A stretch of 64,000 bases of DNA from Rhynchonema sp. JSB1_4. Taxonomy: Eukaryota > Nematoda > Chromadorea > Monhysterida > Xyalidae. Below, piece by piece: positions 13,401 to 24,133 of the stretch. The notes under the pieces are model-generated. The model searched no databases, had not been told where the DNA came from, and saw nothing but the letters and a program-made list of their open reading frames with translations. The stretch's first letter is position 1. Every line of letters begins with the position of its first letter. Where the stretch lies: NCBI GenBank assembly GCA_030248065.1, contig JASAMV010003531.1, positions 44,419 to 108,418 on the forward strand, given 5' to 3'. Position numbers and translations under genes: made by a program.

Positions 13401-16400
13401 CCGTCTGGAATGGACAGTCAGCCAGTTAGTGATCACCAGTTTTCAATTTATCAAAATTGGTATTATTATTCACTCAGCAACCGTGCATGACCTTACAGGA
13501 GCCTGATCCATCAAGGCCATGCAATGATGACGAGCCAGTGATCGTGCACGTGAAAAGGGGCAGGAAACGAGCAGCAGCCAGCAGTCAAGTGGCATCCAAG
13601 CGATGCAAAACTGAGTCGACCGTGAGTGCAAGACACAAACGCGTGACCACTGCTGCATCGAACGAACACACCCACACTCCATTGGCATGCACGGATGTAT
13701 TCTTGGTGCATCTGGTTAGCGCCCAACGGTTGTTATGAGGAAATTTTAGGCTGTCAAAACCTCGGGGAAGAAAGGCGAAAAAAAAAAAAAAAAATTAAAA
13801 AAAAACAAAACCCAAAAACAAAAAAAAACTTAATGCACGAAAATAGAGCAACGAGATCTGATTGCTTCGGTGTTCGTTGCTAATGTTCAGCGTCCCCTTC
13901 CCAAGTGATGGCTTAGGATCAGGCTGGAATCCAAGCTCGTGGGCGTAAGCTCGAAGGGACGAGCGCAGTAATTCTGCCGTTCATTTGACAGGACGATGAC
14001 TCAAACGATGATGCCACTTCGGATCAATCAGTGGTGATTTGTGACCAGCCCGAAAATGTCAATGTTTGTTGGATGATCTGTGGTTGTCCTGGTTTTTTTT
14101 TATCAAATGGTCCTTGTTCTGATTGATTGATTGGTTGCTAGGACAGGTCGACATCTCGGCATGTACGTTTCATCCAGAATGCCTAATCTTTTTTAGGAGC
14201 CTTCAGCCTCGGCAGTTGCTGATGACCGGCGTGATTTCCAAATTTTGCGTCACCGTGTGCCGCGGGCAATGCTGAATGACGATGAGTCGTGGGCCGCCGA
14301 TGTATGATGTTGTCGGTAGTTGACGCAGCGTGTTCTTGTGTGATTTTTCACATGTTGAGCATTACAGGAACCGTCAACCGCAGCGTTCTCCGACGATTTG
14401 CTGTGCATTTTGCGCACCCGCGTGTTCACGCAGCTGCGAGCAAGCGACAAGAAGAGCGTTGCACTCGTGTGTCGTGCGTTCAACGAACAGATACGACAAC
14501 CGTCGGCGTGGTCCAACATCACACATGCCACGATCACTGATGAACACATTCGATTGGACGACTTTCAACGTTCGTATCAGTCTTCATGGTTCCCGTTGTA
14601 AATGTGCTGTCTAATTGTTCCGTATCCACTTATCTAATATAATACTTGCAGGAGATTACTGGTCGCGGAGCGAGTTTGTACACGCCCACAAACCAGCACC
14701 GCGATCGCAACGCGTAACGCGCTCGCAATCAGGCGCATTCGTTCACTGGTTCAATAAACTCATGAAATTCACACAAATGTGCACCAACGTTCACGCACTG
14801 CAGTTGATCGGGTTGAAGGAACACGAAGCAGTGAAAAAAGTGGCTGTTGTCGTCAACGACCTACCCGTATTGCGCAACGTGCTGCTGTTTCAAAGTCAAA
14901 ATGGATACAACGGTTTGGTCCTAATCGTTATTTTTACTGAAACCAATAAAATGTGGGGTCACCACGAGTATTACGATGTGGTGAATCCGTCCACTGCGCC
15001 AATAATCCGACGCTGTTTTTTGTTGACACCAGTTAAGAGCGCTTTGGCTAATTTTGAGGTACAAAACGTCGGTGTCAATAAACGGAAACGAGAGCACAAT
15101 TTCTTGGTTCTGTTCATTTTAGTGGTTTTATCCCTGTTTTAGAGTGTCTGCTCCGCCTCGAGTCCACCAACTTGCTGCATTATCGCGTTTTTGTCAACGA
15201 TGGCATCGGTACGATCAAGCGTGCCGAGTACGGGCACATGCTCAAATTTTTCAACCGGTTGTGTGACCCTGATCTTGGTTGGTATTTTATCAGGCCTTTG
15301 CATCCGTCAGGGCCGGGGACTAGTAAAAAAAGAAATGTAAAAGAAATTCCCCGACCTAGAATGAATAACTAATAAGCTGGACGAAATTAGTGGCTCCAGT
15401 AAATTTTTTAATATCTTCAACGCAAGAATCACACAGGCAAGTCACGTCCGATAGATCCGATCACCAAGTTTGATATCAACCAGTATGAAATACTGGATGT
15501 ATCGCCTTTTTTACTTCGGCAATAGTAATAATACTAACTCCGTTGAACTCGACAGGTTTAATCTGTTCATAGTAGGTTTACCCTTGTTTGCGTGGCTTTG
15601 TCATGTAGATTTTCGACACTTTATATCAATCGTTGCAATATATGTTCAGCGACAGCGCGATCTCGTATCTACGCCATCGATGGCCTGCTGCCAGGTTTGG
15701 TCGACAAACAACATGAGTCGATCGATCATCTGTTCCCCAATCTGACCAGTTTGTCGTATGTTGTCGATTCGAAAGCACAAGCCGGTCACTTCGCCGCGCT
15801 GTATCCACCAAATGCATCCAACACGCTCACACACTTGAGCATTGAGGTTGACATCGAGTGTTCGTTGAAAGTGATGACCTTCGCACCCAACTGCCTGCCG
15901 AACCTGCGTACGCTCACCATCGACCTGTTGTCGATTCTGGTTGTCAAAGATGCGCTCAAGTATGTGCTCAACTCACTGCCCAGTGCTTGTCCCCAATTGC
16001 ACACCATTTGCGTGAAAACGACTGCGGCACTCGATATCGTCTTTGTGCTTGCGCTTGTGGCACGATTGGTTCCTGGTTTGTGGGCGTGACGTTTTGCTTG
16101 AGTTCCATGTTCTTTTCTTTTGAGTTGTGCTTTGGCCAGCCTTTTGCTCCTTTTTTGTCAGTTCCAGCTGGCCCCAACAACATCATGGCGCACTTAGTGG
16201 ATGTCATATAGCTTCCATATGGGTGTGGGTGGGCCATCTGTCGTGATGTTATTTACTTGCAGGGCGACAAAATGCTGATCGAATCGTGATTGATTACCGA
16301 CTCAACGAGGCCCGATCACTTGAGCGATCCACCCATGAAGACTGGGTCAAATCTCTGTCCGATTGGTTTGGACATGTCGTTTCGAATGTGTGCTTCTCGG

Positions 16401-16480
16401 ATGAATCTGGCCATCTGACATTTCAGGCGGTTGGCAAAAATGTTGTTATTGAGAATTACAGATCATTCTCGGTGCACTGA
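10488..16480 (+). CDS. F-box protein with Ser/Thr-rich N-terminus and LRR-like C-terminus
   Basis: Probably a substrate receptor for an SCF ubiquitin ligase. The proposed start (MTTVPSTSTIFADKPRRP) opens exons 10488-10578, 10717-10811, 10880-10933 and 11003-11148, which are in phase. Ser/Thr/Pro-rich exons follow near 11680-11791, 11947-12385 (helical MYNKLAELHCRGESAKAHAL), 12465-12588, 12700-12790 and 12880-13010. From the last of these on, introns to the F-box exon are all phase 0, including 13499-13619 (basic KRGRKRAAASSQVASKRCK, a likely nuclear signal) and 13992-14033. The F-box is in 14368-14569 (FSDDLLCILRTRVFTQL...KSVALVCRAFNEQI). The C-terminal part spans 14652-14909, 15143-15278, about 15649-16075 and 16263-16480, with LRR-like strands (FPNLTSLSYV, LPNLRTLTIDLL, CPQLHTICV). 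Joins at 11148/11680 and 12588/12700 are unresolved, so the 5' exons could be a separate gene. Confidence 0.68.
13049..13283. mobile_element. Inverted-repeat element in an intron of the F-box gene
   Basis: GCGGCCAGGCAGACGCG occurs at 13049 and again near 13259 in the same orientation, and the segment TTGCGGTTCACTGT near 13121 is the complement of ACAGTGAACCGCAA near 13238. The centre holds a second palindrome (ACCAATCAG...CTGATTGGT). The unit is therefore a compound palindrome, MITE-like and non-coding. Confidence 0.55.
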
Positions 16481-16640
16481 AAGTTGTTCACCACCATTCA
16501 TCTGTGCCTTTTTCTGCATTCCACAAATCAAATATCAGGGAATACTGTATTATTCTTAGAATTTTTCTGATTTTGTCCATTGATTTGATGTGCTACGTTG
16601 AATAAGATATTGCGCAATTATAGTTGACGGCAAATCAACA

Positions 16641-16779
16641 AGAATGCAGATATTGCCAATGCTGTGGTCGATTGATATTCTTGAATTTCAAATGGCTGCC
16701 TTGTCGCCACTGGATGCATTGCATCTGCATGTCTTCCGCCACGTTGTGTTTGTGTTGCATGAACATTCGACTCGCTAAG
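16641..16779 (+). CDS. Orphan exon encoding a RING-like Cys/His cluster
   Basis: An AG-GT bounded stretch encodes CRYCQCCGRLIF, then LPCRHWMHCICM and LCLCC. The spacing (paired Cys, C-x-H-x2-H-x-C, then C-x-C-C) resembles a degenerate RING. It lies 160 bp past the F-box gene stop and before AADAT. It could be an alternative last exon of the F-box gene, a relic of a lost gene, or chance. The donor GTAGG follows, but no partner exon was found. Confidence 0.3.
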
Positions 16780-17428
16780 GTAGGACTTGTTGATGCTCGC
16801 GTGAAACAGCGAAAGATTGTGGTCATGTCACTACCAGCGTTAAACAAAAAAGGTTTTTCAAAAAAAGGCTTGTTTTTTCAAAAAAAAGTCGGCACTTTTA
16901 AAAGAAACAAAAAAAATAAGCCTGGGATATTTTGACTTTTTTGTCCTCAGAATGCACGAAATCTGCTCAATTTTCACCACAAAACACAACAATTTTCTCC
17001 CGAAAGCACCTTATAACCTCGTTTTTGTCCCTTGTGCTCAATTCCAACACCCCGGTGAACTTGTCGTTCAAGTTTCTATCCATACAGATACAAGGTCACT
17101 TCACCTCTTTTAAAAAAAAACTTGGAACAATTTGGTCACCAAGGCAAAACCGGCCGCGTGGCGTGGCTATTCAGGCAACTGTACCATAACATTGAAAACT
17201 CAGGCGGAGACCGTGAGCAGCACAACAGCGAGAACGAAAAAACCAACGAAAGTGCAAAAATACAAAGGTGGTGGCAGTTAATACTTCCACAAACAAGGCC
17301 AAATAGTGAAATATCCAAAAAAACTGGGCTTTGGAATTCCGCAAATTCATTTCTGCAAGGGAATATATCATCCACAGTTGCCCAGAACCAAGCTGAACAA
17401 CCGTCACGAAACTGGCGGACCAGGCAGC

Positions 17429-20164
17429 ATGAACAACGCAAGGTTCATGCCGTTCATCAACGAACTGAGTGCTGCTCGAATGACATCCCCGATTCGCAAA
17501 ATAAGTGAGCTTTTTTATTAATTTTGGAATTCACTTTTGACCGTGTTGCTGTCGGTTTTATTGCGTCACCAACTTTATGATCGATTTCAGCTGAAATCCA
17601 ACAAGCCGGTGGTCCCAATTTAATCTCGTTCGGCACCGGTGCGCCCAACGTTCAGTGCTTCCCTTTCACCGACATCAGCATTAACACATTGTAGGTAGTT
17701 TGTTGTGTGGATCCGGATGAACATCGGGGTTCATTCATTCAAGAAAATGAACTGTGTGAATTTTATTTTCGGTATGGCGAGATCAAATTGACGGGATCGA
17801 AATTGTCAAGAGCATTGCAATATGGTCCGACGCAAGGGTGAGATATGATTACACGTGCACACATTGCCCGGTGGTTGCCCTGCCCTCATTCACTGTTATT
17901 AACTTGTTCCAGCATGCCCGAACTGAGAAAGTGGCTGTTAAATTTGCAACGAAAGCTGCATCCGTCTCCGTATTTCGCAAAACACCCCGATGATCTAGAC
18001 TTGGTCGTGACGCCCGGCAGCCAAGATGGATTATCTAAGGTGAACATTGTTGAGTTGTGCCTTTACTTTTGCCAGACAAGACAACTATCACAGCATCGCC
18101 GATTGCAGATATTCGACATGGCACTGCGTATTGGTGATCCGATACTGATCGAACAGCCCACATATCCGGGCACGTTGGCCGGAGTGAGTGGTGAACCACT
18201 TGAAAATAACATTTTTCTGTGTTCTCCAATATCGTTTAATTCGATGCCTCCCATCTCAGTTACATCCGTATCGGCCAACATTCCTTCGATTGTCGGTGGA
18301 TGCGCACGGCCTCGATCCATCATCCCTGTCTGCAGCCATCCAGCACAACAAACACGTCAAATTGTTGTACGTTCAACCGAATTGCAGCAATCCAACTGGT
18401 GTCAGCATGACGCTCGACAGAAGGAGGCAGTTGCTCAAGGTGCGTGGCTTGGAATGAAGGTATTCTTGTGTTCATCAATGTGTGCTCATTTTTTTACAAA
18501 GGACGATAGAACAGCGCATGCGTGCAAAATCACTTTGCAAGATCAATCCCAATCCAACAACCGGATATTGAATAGCTTTATTTCAGTTAGCAGACGAGCA
18601 CGATCTGTTGGTGATCGAGGATGACCCGTATTATTTTCTTCGTTTCGACCACAATCCGTTGCCGAGTTTGTTCGCATTGGACACCGCCGGTCGGGTGCTC
18701 AGACTCGATTCGTTCTCCAAAGTCATGTCATCCGGGTTCGTTAGTCGTTACAGTACGGTGATCGGGCTGGTTCGAGCAAGAAAGTTTGCCAATTGCTCAT
18801 ACGAATCTGAGCGACAAATTCAGAATTGGCTTTTCTTGTTCTCACGAAAGCTTGGGCTTACTTCTTGTCGGCTTTGGCTTAGGCCAAGCCCGGGCACTCT
18901 GTCGTAAATTCTCTCTCCCTGAGGAATTGTCCGCCAAAATCAATGTTGAAAAACGTTGATGCTGTCATATGAAAACTTTTTTGTTTCATTTTCTGCAAAA
19001 ATTAAAGACTGACCGTTACTTTCCGCTCTTAAAATTTGTCCATGCACTTGTTCCGATGCTCAAACATGTACGGTTACCAATTCCGACGAGTTTTCCGACG
19101 AAAATTCCTGATTGCAGTATTCGACTTGGTTATGTCACCGGTCATCGGGCGTTACTCGACCGAGTTGCACTGCATCTGCAAGCGTCCAGCATGCACGCAA
19201 GCTCGCTGTCGCAGGTTGACGCACGGCTGGATGTTTTTACTTTTCTTGGGTTTGCAACTCTGATAAATGTCAGTTTTGATATTTTTTAACAACATGCAAA
19301 TATGTATCGATCTGTTCAGGTTATGGTGTACGAGTTGCTGGATCGACTTGGTGTCGATGGATTTCTCAAACATGCTCAGTCGTGAGTCCGATGGCGTTTC
19401 TATTTTATTGATTAACGATTAATTCTCCGAAAACCGATCTACTGAGCGTTTTTCTAGCGTTGCCTCGTTCTACAGCTCTCAATGCGATCAAATGATGCAT
19501 GCTGCCAACAAGTACTTGTCAAATGGTGCGTTGTATTTGTGCTATTGAGAGCGAAATCTATTATCGGTTTCAATGCCTGAGTACATGTTGGACTGTTGTT
19601 TGTTCTCTTTTTGTGGGCATGAGACCCGGATGTGTGCAACAAATCCACCACACGTTCAGGTCTGGCTGAATGGAATCGGCCGGACGGCGGCATGTTTCTC
19701 TGGCTCAAGGTTAACGGCGTTAGCGATACTCGCGATATGATTGAGAAGAAAGCGCTCCAGAAACAGGTGACCTATACATCTGTTTGATAATATTTTATCA
19801 GTTTCAGTCAACTTATCAGTCATTCAATTGGACATCGACAGGTTGTGCTCGCTCCCGGCAATTTCTTTTACGCGAACAGCGATGAGCCGACACCCTATCT
19901 GCGCGCATCCTTCTCCAACGTGACACAACAACAAATGAATGACGTTAGTGTTCGGCTTGTGCAATTCTCAGATGTTTGTCTCACTGCTATGCGGTCTTAC
20001 TATTCAAAATATTATTTTAAAGTCGTTCTATGTAAATTCCGTTCATGCACTTGTGCGCAATGGCAAATTTTAAAAAAGGCCAGTTTGCCTGTGCATTGTT
20101 ATTCTCTGCTTGTCAGGGTATCAAGCGACTAGCTGAGCTGATCGCATCCGAACAAAGATCCTGA
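17429..20164 (+). CDS. AADAT: Kynurenine/alpha-aminoadipate aminotransferase (AADAT)
   Basis: PLP-dependent fold-type I aminotransferase acting in lysine (2-aminoadipate) and tryptophan (kynurenine) breakdown, usually mitochondrial. Thirteen exons: 17429-17504, 17591-17690, 17772-17837, 17913-18039, 18109-18183, 18260-18439, 18587-18735, 19118-19214, 19320-19381, 19458-19525, 19660-19766, 19842-19943, 20117-20164. They total 1257 nt, giving 418 aa (human about 425). Family signatures in order: MNNARFMPFINELSAARMTSPIRK, TPGSQDGLSK, EQPTYPGTL, PNCSNPTGVS, IEDDPYYFLRF, the PLP lysine in DSFSKVMSSG, IRLGYVTGH, GLAEWNRPDGGMFLW and LAPGNFFYANS. Every key residue is present. The acceptor before exon 3 reads TTTTCG instead of TTTTCAG. 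The last exon has a near copy at 23603. Confidence 0.96.
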
Positions 20165-21390
20165 TCATACTGATGGAATCCGTGCTGCTTTTTGTGCATA
20201 ACATATGGTACATTCGTACATAGCGCAGGCAACTGGTTCGATTTACTTTTACACAATTGGTGCTTTGTTGTGCTTGTATACATTGGCTGGAATTCACAAA
20301 ACAAAGTCAAGCTCACCGTCAAAGTTCAAAGTCAGATGTTTCGGCGTCACGCTGGCTCGTGCAGCAGACGCGATTTTCTAAACGAAGGGTCAACTTTGAC
20401 GCGTTATTGTGCATGATTGGATGCGTTCCTCGGGATACTGTTATTTTAAGGACGTAGCACAAGCGTTTCAGAAGATTATTTCTGTGTTATAATAATTTTT
20501 GTCTAATGGTAGTATTTAAGAGCGTGGGGTGGTAAGAATCGCAAAGTACGGTTCACAAAACTTAAATTTTGGATATGGTTTTTGTGATTGGAAATCAATG
20601 CCGCAACATATTTAGGAATGCTCTCCAAGTTTGGCGTTCCAAATGTAACTATACTTTCAGTAATTTCAATTTAAAGGTGCTCGGTTTGCATTTTTTGGGA
20701 AATTTTAAAAATGAAAAATGATGAAAAAATAAATTTCAATCCAATTGGATCTCAGCCGATAAACAACATTGGGCGCTGAAATTTGCACACATATAGCAGT
20801 TTTTTATCCGCTTTTCAGCTGCGTAAAAATAGTTGCACGATATTGGATGTTTTCTCTTCCATTGCATTTTTTTAAAAAATGTCAAAAAAACGAGTGCATC
20901 TCAGAAACACCCAATTTTAAAAAAGTCCTCACCGACGAATTCTTTCTATTGGGCTTCAAAATGTGCGCCATAAAATTCTGGTATTGGCGTATGAATGTGG
21001 TTTGTGACAAATTTGAATATTGTCGGCAATTTATGTTAGTATGAAGCAAAAAAAATTCGTCGTTTTATTTTCTTTCTTGTTTTGTCGTGGTGCGCAGTTC
21101 AATTGAATGACGGAATATGTAAAAATTGATGCATGTGTTTCCCAAATATGAGTTCTGATGTGTATGCTGCTGAAACCTACATATGTGTTTCTTAACTGTA
21201 AATACCACGAGAGTTCTTTCAATTTATGTGCTTTTCAAGGCAACCGTTTGTTCGTAAAATGCAGCAAATCTGTGAATGGCTATTCGTTTGTTTCAACTCC
21301 TGCTTATTTCTAAGTGTTTTTGCATTGCATCAAGTTACGAAATAATAAGTAATAATGAACGATCACCCAAAACCCGCGACGCAAAAAAAG

Positions 21391-21472
21391 ACACGCTACA
21401 GGGTTTGAACCTGTGCGACAGACACACGCACGCATCTTCAATGCTGCGCCTAACCGATTGCGCTATGCGATC
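21391..21472 (-). tRNA. tRNA-derived sequence, probably a pseudogene or SINE head
   Basis: On the minus strand an A box (TAGCGCAATCGGTTAGGCGC, with a perfect GCGC/GCGC D-stem) is followed by a TTGAAGA loop and a perfect T-arm with B box (ACAGG-TTCAAAC-CCTGT). Read this way the anticodon would be GAA (Phe). The acceptor stem mismatches at several positions, the anticodon stem pairs only partly, and about 15 nt separate it from the T-arm. So this is more likely a pseudogene or SINE head than a working tRNA. It lies in the centre of the foldback element. Confidence 0.4.
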
Positions 21473-22540
21473 CAGCCGCTGGCTTGAATTAATGTGTTAC
21501 ATAAATGTATTTGCGCGTGCGCATGTGTGTTCTGCCGTTTACATAAAACGTGTTGTGTTGCAGCTATAATGTGTGTGTGTTGACTGCTTGTGTAATGTGT
21601 GTTGTGTGTTCACCATCACCTCGTGTGATGTATCAAGTGACAGGTTACAGCGAAGTTTTGCCAATAACGGCCGGTGCCAAATAGCTTGCATTTCTGAACT
21701 TGTATCCATTTTGATAGGTTGTCATGTGTCATGAACAAGCTGTTTACTTTCAGACTACATTGATAAGCATCTTGTTGCCGTTCGTGACACCCACATCGGT
21801 CGTTTCTCCAATGTGAATCCGTGCAAAGAAAAAGACAAAAAAGTGAGAAAAAAACAAAAAAATGTTCTTTATCCAAGCTTTTCAGGAGATATTCAAATTT
21901 GTCACAAACCAGATTTATAAACCAATATCAGAATTTTATGGCGCACATTTTGAAACCAAATAGAAAGAATTCGTCGGTGAGGACTTTTTTAAAATTGGTT
22001 GTTTTTGATATGCACTAAATTTCAGAGCTGATTTTTGAAAAATTTAACGGAAGAGAAAATGCAACGAATTTTTGCATATATTTTTACACGGTTGAAAATT
22101 AGATAAAAAATTGACTATTATGTGTCATTTTCATTAAATAGCATCCGATCTAAAACAAACGACAGCCTCATCAACATAAACTTGGTACATTTTTGGAATT
22201 TCAGGAAATCTTCGACCTGCCCACTTAAATGCGCCCATAACTATTTAATGCTTTGGAGTTTGGAACCAAAATTTTGAATGTGTCTTAGTAAATGTAGTAG
22301 TCAACTTTTTGTGCAATATGAGCGAAATCCATTTTTTTCGATTTGTGAACCCTATTCCATTGACACTTATCTGTTACTATTCCCCCGCGCTCTTAAATAA
22401 TGTGGCGATCATTGACCGCAGTCAAAATTTTTTTGCACCTCCGTTGGTTATCGTCTGTTCATTTCTTTGCCTCTTTTCAGAAATGCATGAAACTCAGAAA
22501 TTCTCTCACAAAACGCTTCTGTTACATCCCTATAATGATA

Positions 22541-23433
22541 CTAGACGGGACCCGTGCCTACGGCCCGGCTACAGCGCCGCGCCCGTGCCCCCCCCCCCCC
22601 AAGACCCGTTAGCATACCCAAAGCTACCCGTGAAAATTGACCCGTCCGCCCTTCCGAGGGAGGGGGCCACAGACAGACATAAGACGGGCCTGAGAAGGAC
22701 GGAAGAAAAAAAGAGGAGGGGAGGTCAAGAAGTTGAAAATAATCTCAGTTCATTGAAATCAAATCAGTGAGAAAATGAAAAGCGAAATGGATGGAAAGGA
22801 AAACGATGGAAGGAAAAAGAGGGTTAAAAGAAGAAGAGGAGTTAAGGAAAGAAAAGAGTGAAGCGTGGTGGAAAAGAAACGGAAGATAACAAAGGGGAAA
22901 CGGAGTTAAAAATAGGAGGGGGGAGTGGAAAATGGGCTTGAGAAAGGTGGGAGGGAAGGGAAAGAGGAGGGGAGGTCAAGAAGGGGAAAACGGAATTGGA
23001 AAAAAAGAAGGAAAGAGAAGAGAAAAGGGAAGGAAGGGCGGAAACGGTGTTAAAAATAGGAGGGGGAGAGTGGAAAATGGGCTTGAGAAAGGTGGGAGGG
23101 AAGGGAAAGAGAGGAGACTGGCCTGAGAAGGACGGAAGAAAAAAGAGGAGGGCAGGTCAAGAAGGGGGAAAAGGGGAATTGGAAAAAAGAAGGAAATAGA
23201 AGAGAAAAGGGAAGGAAGGGAAAGGAAAGAAAAAAGGAGGGAGAGAAGGGAAAGAGAGGAGAGTGAAAATTGGAAAAAAGAAGGAAGGAGAAGAGAAAGG
23301 GAAGGAAGGGGAAAGGAAAGAAAAAAGGAGGGAGGGAAGGGAAAGAGAGGAGAGTGAAAAGAGAGGGAGGGGGCCACAGACAGACAGACAGACAGACAGA
23401 CATACATACGCCTTCCTGTTTTAGTAGTATAGA
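22541..23433 (-). mobile_element. Non-autonomous Helitron
   Basis: Read on the minus strand, the unit begins TCTATACTACTAAAAC after a host A and ends with a short hairpin (ACGGG-T-CCCGT) followed by CTAG before a host T. These are the Helitron hallmarks: 5' TC, subterminal 3' hairpin, CTRR end, insertion between A and T, no target duplication. The 893-bp body is a purine-rich minisatellite on the plus strand and encodes no Rep/helicase. It is inserted in the right arm of the surrounding foldback element, so it is the younger insertion. Confidence 0.75.
22688..23395. repeat. Polypurine minisatellite with GACA/CATA tail
   Basis: The plus strand is almost only A and G for nearly 700 bp. The phrase GAAAATGGGCTTGAGAAAGG recurs at about 22928 and 23072 (spacing about 145 bp), and AAGGGAAGGAAGGG-type words recur throughout. 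It ends with a (GACA)n run and CATACATACG. It forms the body of the Helitron. The open frames across it are composition artefacts. Confidence 0.85.
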
Positions 23434-23602
23434 TTTTAGCTAGATAAGCATCCAGTCTTGCACAATAATGCGTCAAAGTTGACCCTTCATTTAGAAAATT
23501 GCGTCTGCTGCACGAGCCAGCGTGACTCCGAAACATCTGACTTTGAACTTTGACGTTGAGCTTGACTTTGTGTTCTTCCACCCATTATTCTCTGCTTTTC
23601 AG

Positions 23603-23650
23603 GGTATCAAGCGACTAGCTGAGCTGATCACATCCGAACAAAGATCCTGA
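23603..23650 (+). pseudogene. Second copy of the AADAT terminal exon
   Basis: After a good acceptor (CTGCTTTTCAG) the sequence encodes GIKRLAELITSEQRS and a stop. It differs from the exon at 20117-20164 by one residue (T for A). The similarity extends about 120 bp into the 3' flank. It could be used as an alternative last exon of AADAT, because acceptor, frame and stop are intact. A polyadenylation signal is found only downstream of this copy (23990). Transcript data would decide between dead copy and live exon. Confidence 0.6.
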
Positions 23651-23989
23651 TCATACTGGTGGAATCCGTGATAGTTTTTGTGCATAACATATAGTAACGC
23701 AGGCGACTGGTTCCATTTACTTTTACACAATTGGTGCTTTGTTGTTCTTGTGTACATTGTACAAATTCCCATGTATAATATATCATAATACAAATATAAT
23801 TTGTAAGCTTGCTGATACATAACTGTAGTTTTCTCATGGCTGGTTGTGCCTTTGTCCTATGTGTGCATTCGCTGTTTCACACTTGGCTTATGTTTGTCAT
23901 ATTTTCTGTAGTTTTTCGAAGACGGTTGCGTGATATTTCCTTATGCTGTATCTGTGTGTATATGAGCAACATGCCAGACGTGACTAAAA

Positions 23990-23995
23990 AATAAA
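23990..23995 (+). promoter_or_regulatory. Possible polyadenylation signal AATAAA
   Basis: AATAAA lies about 340 bp after the second copy of the AADAT terminal exon and 140 bp before the DDX11 start. I see no AATAAA close behind the first copy. Confidence 0.35.
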
Positions 23996-24133
23996 ACATT
24001 TGCTATCTGGAGAGCATCCCTTTCGTCTGGCCTTGTGGTCGCTGATTGCGGTTTTCGCCTGTGCCATGCGCATTACCTCATGGATCCCGTAATCCCTTTT
24101 TTATCCGAACTCATCAATTCAGCAGCAGTAACC

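Larger units (their letters stand above)
20307..23575. mobile_element. Foldback element with long imperfect inverted arms
   Basis: The left arm runs from about 20307 to 21030 and its complement from about 21886 to 23575. Clear matches include TCAAAGTTCAAAGTCAGATG (20317) with its complement near 23540; CTTAAATA/TATTTAAGAGCG near 22390 and 20512; and AGTCCTCACCGACGAATTC (20924) with its complement near 21966. The right arm is interrupted at 22541-23433 by a Helitron; removing that restores the alignment (CCTTAAAATAACAGTATCC against CCCTATAATGATATTTTAG). A unique centre of about 850 bp holds a tRNA-like stretch. No transposase is seen. Direct repeats of about 190 bp, each holding the AADAT last exon, flank the element. 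Confidence 0.8.

Noticed and set aside
22976..23581. 201-codon minus-strand open frame rich in Ser, Phe, Pro and Leu
   Set aside because: It is the complement of the polypurine tract; no domain, and strand composition alone explains the open frame.
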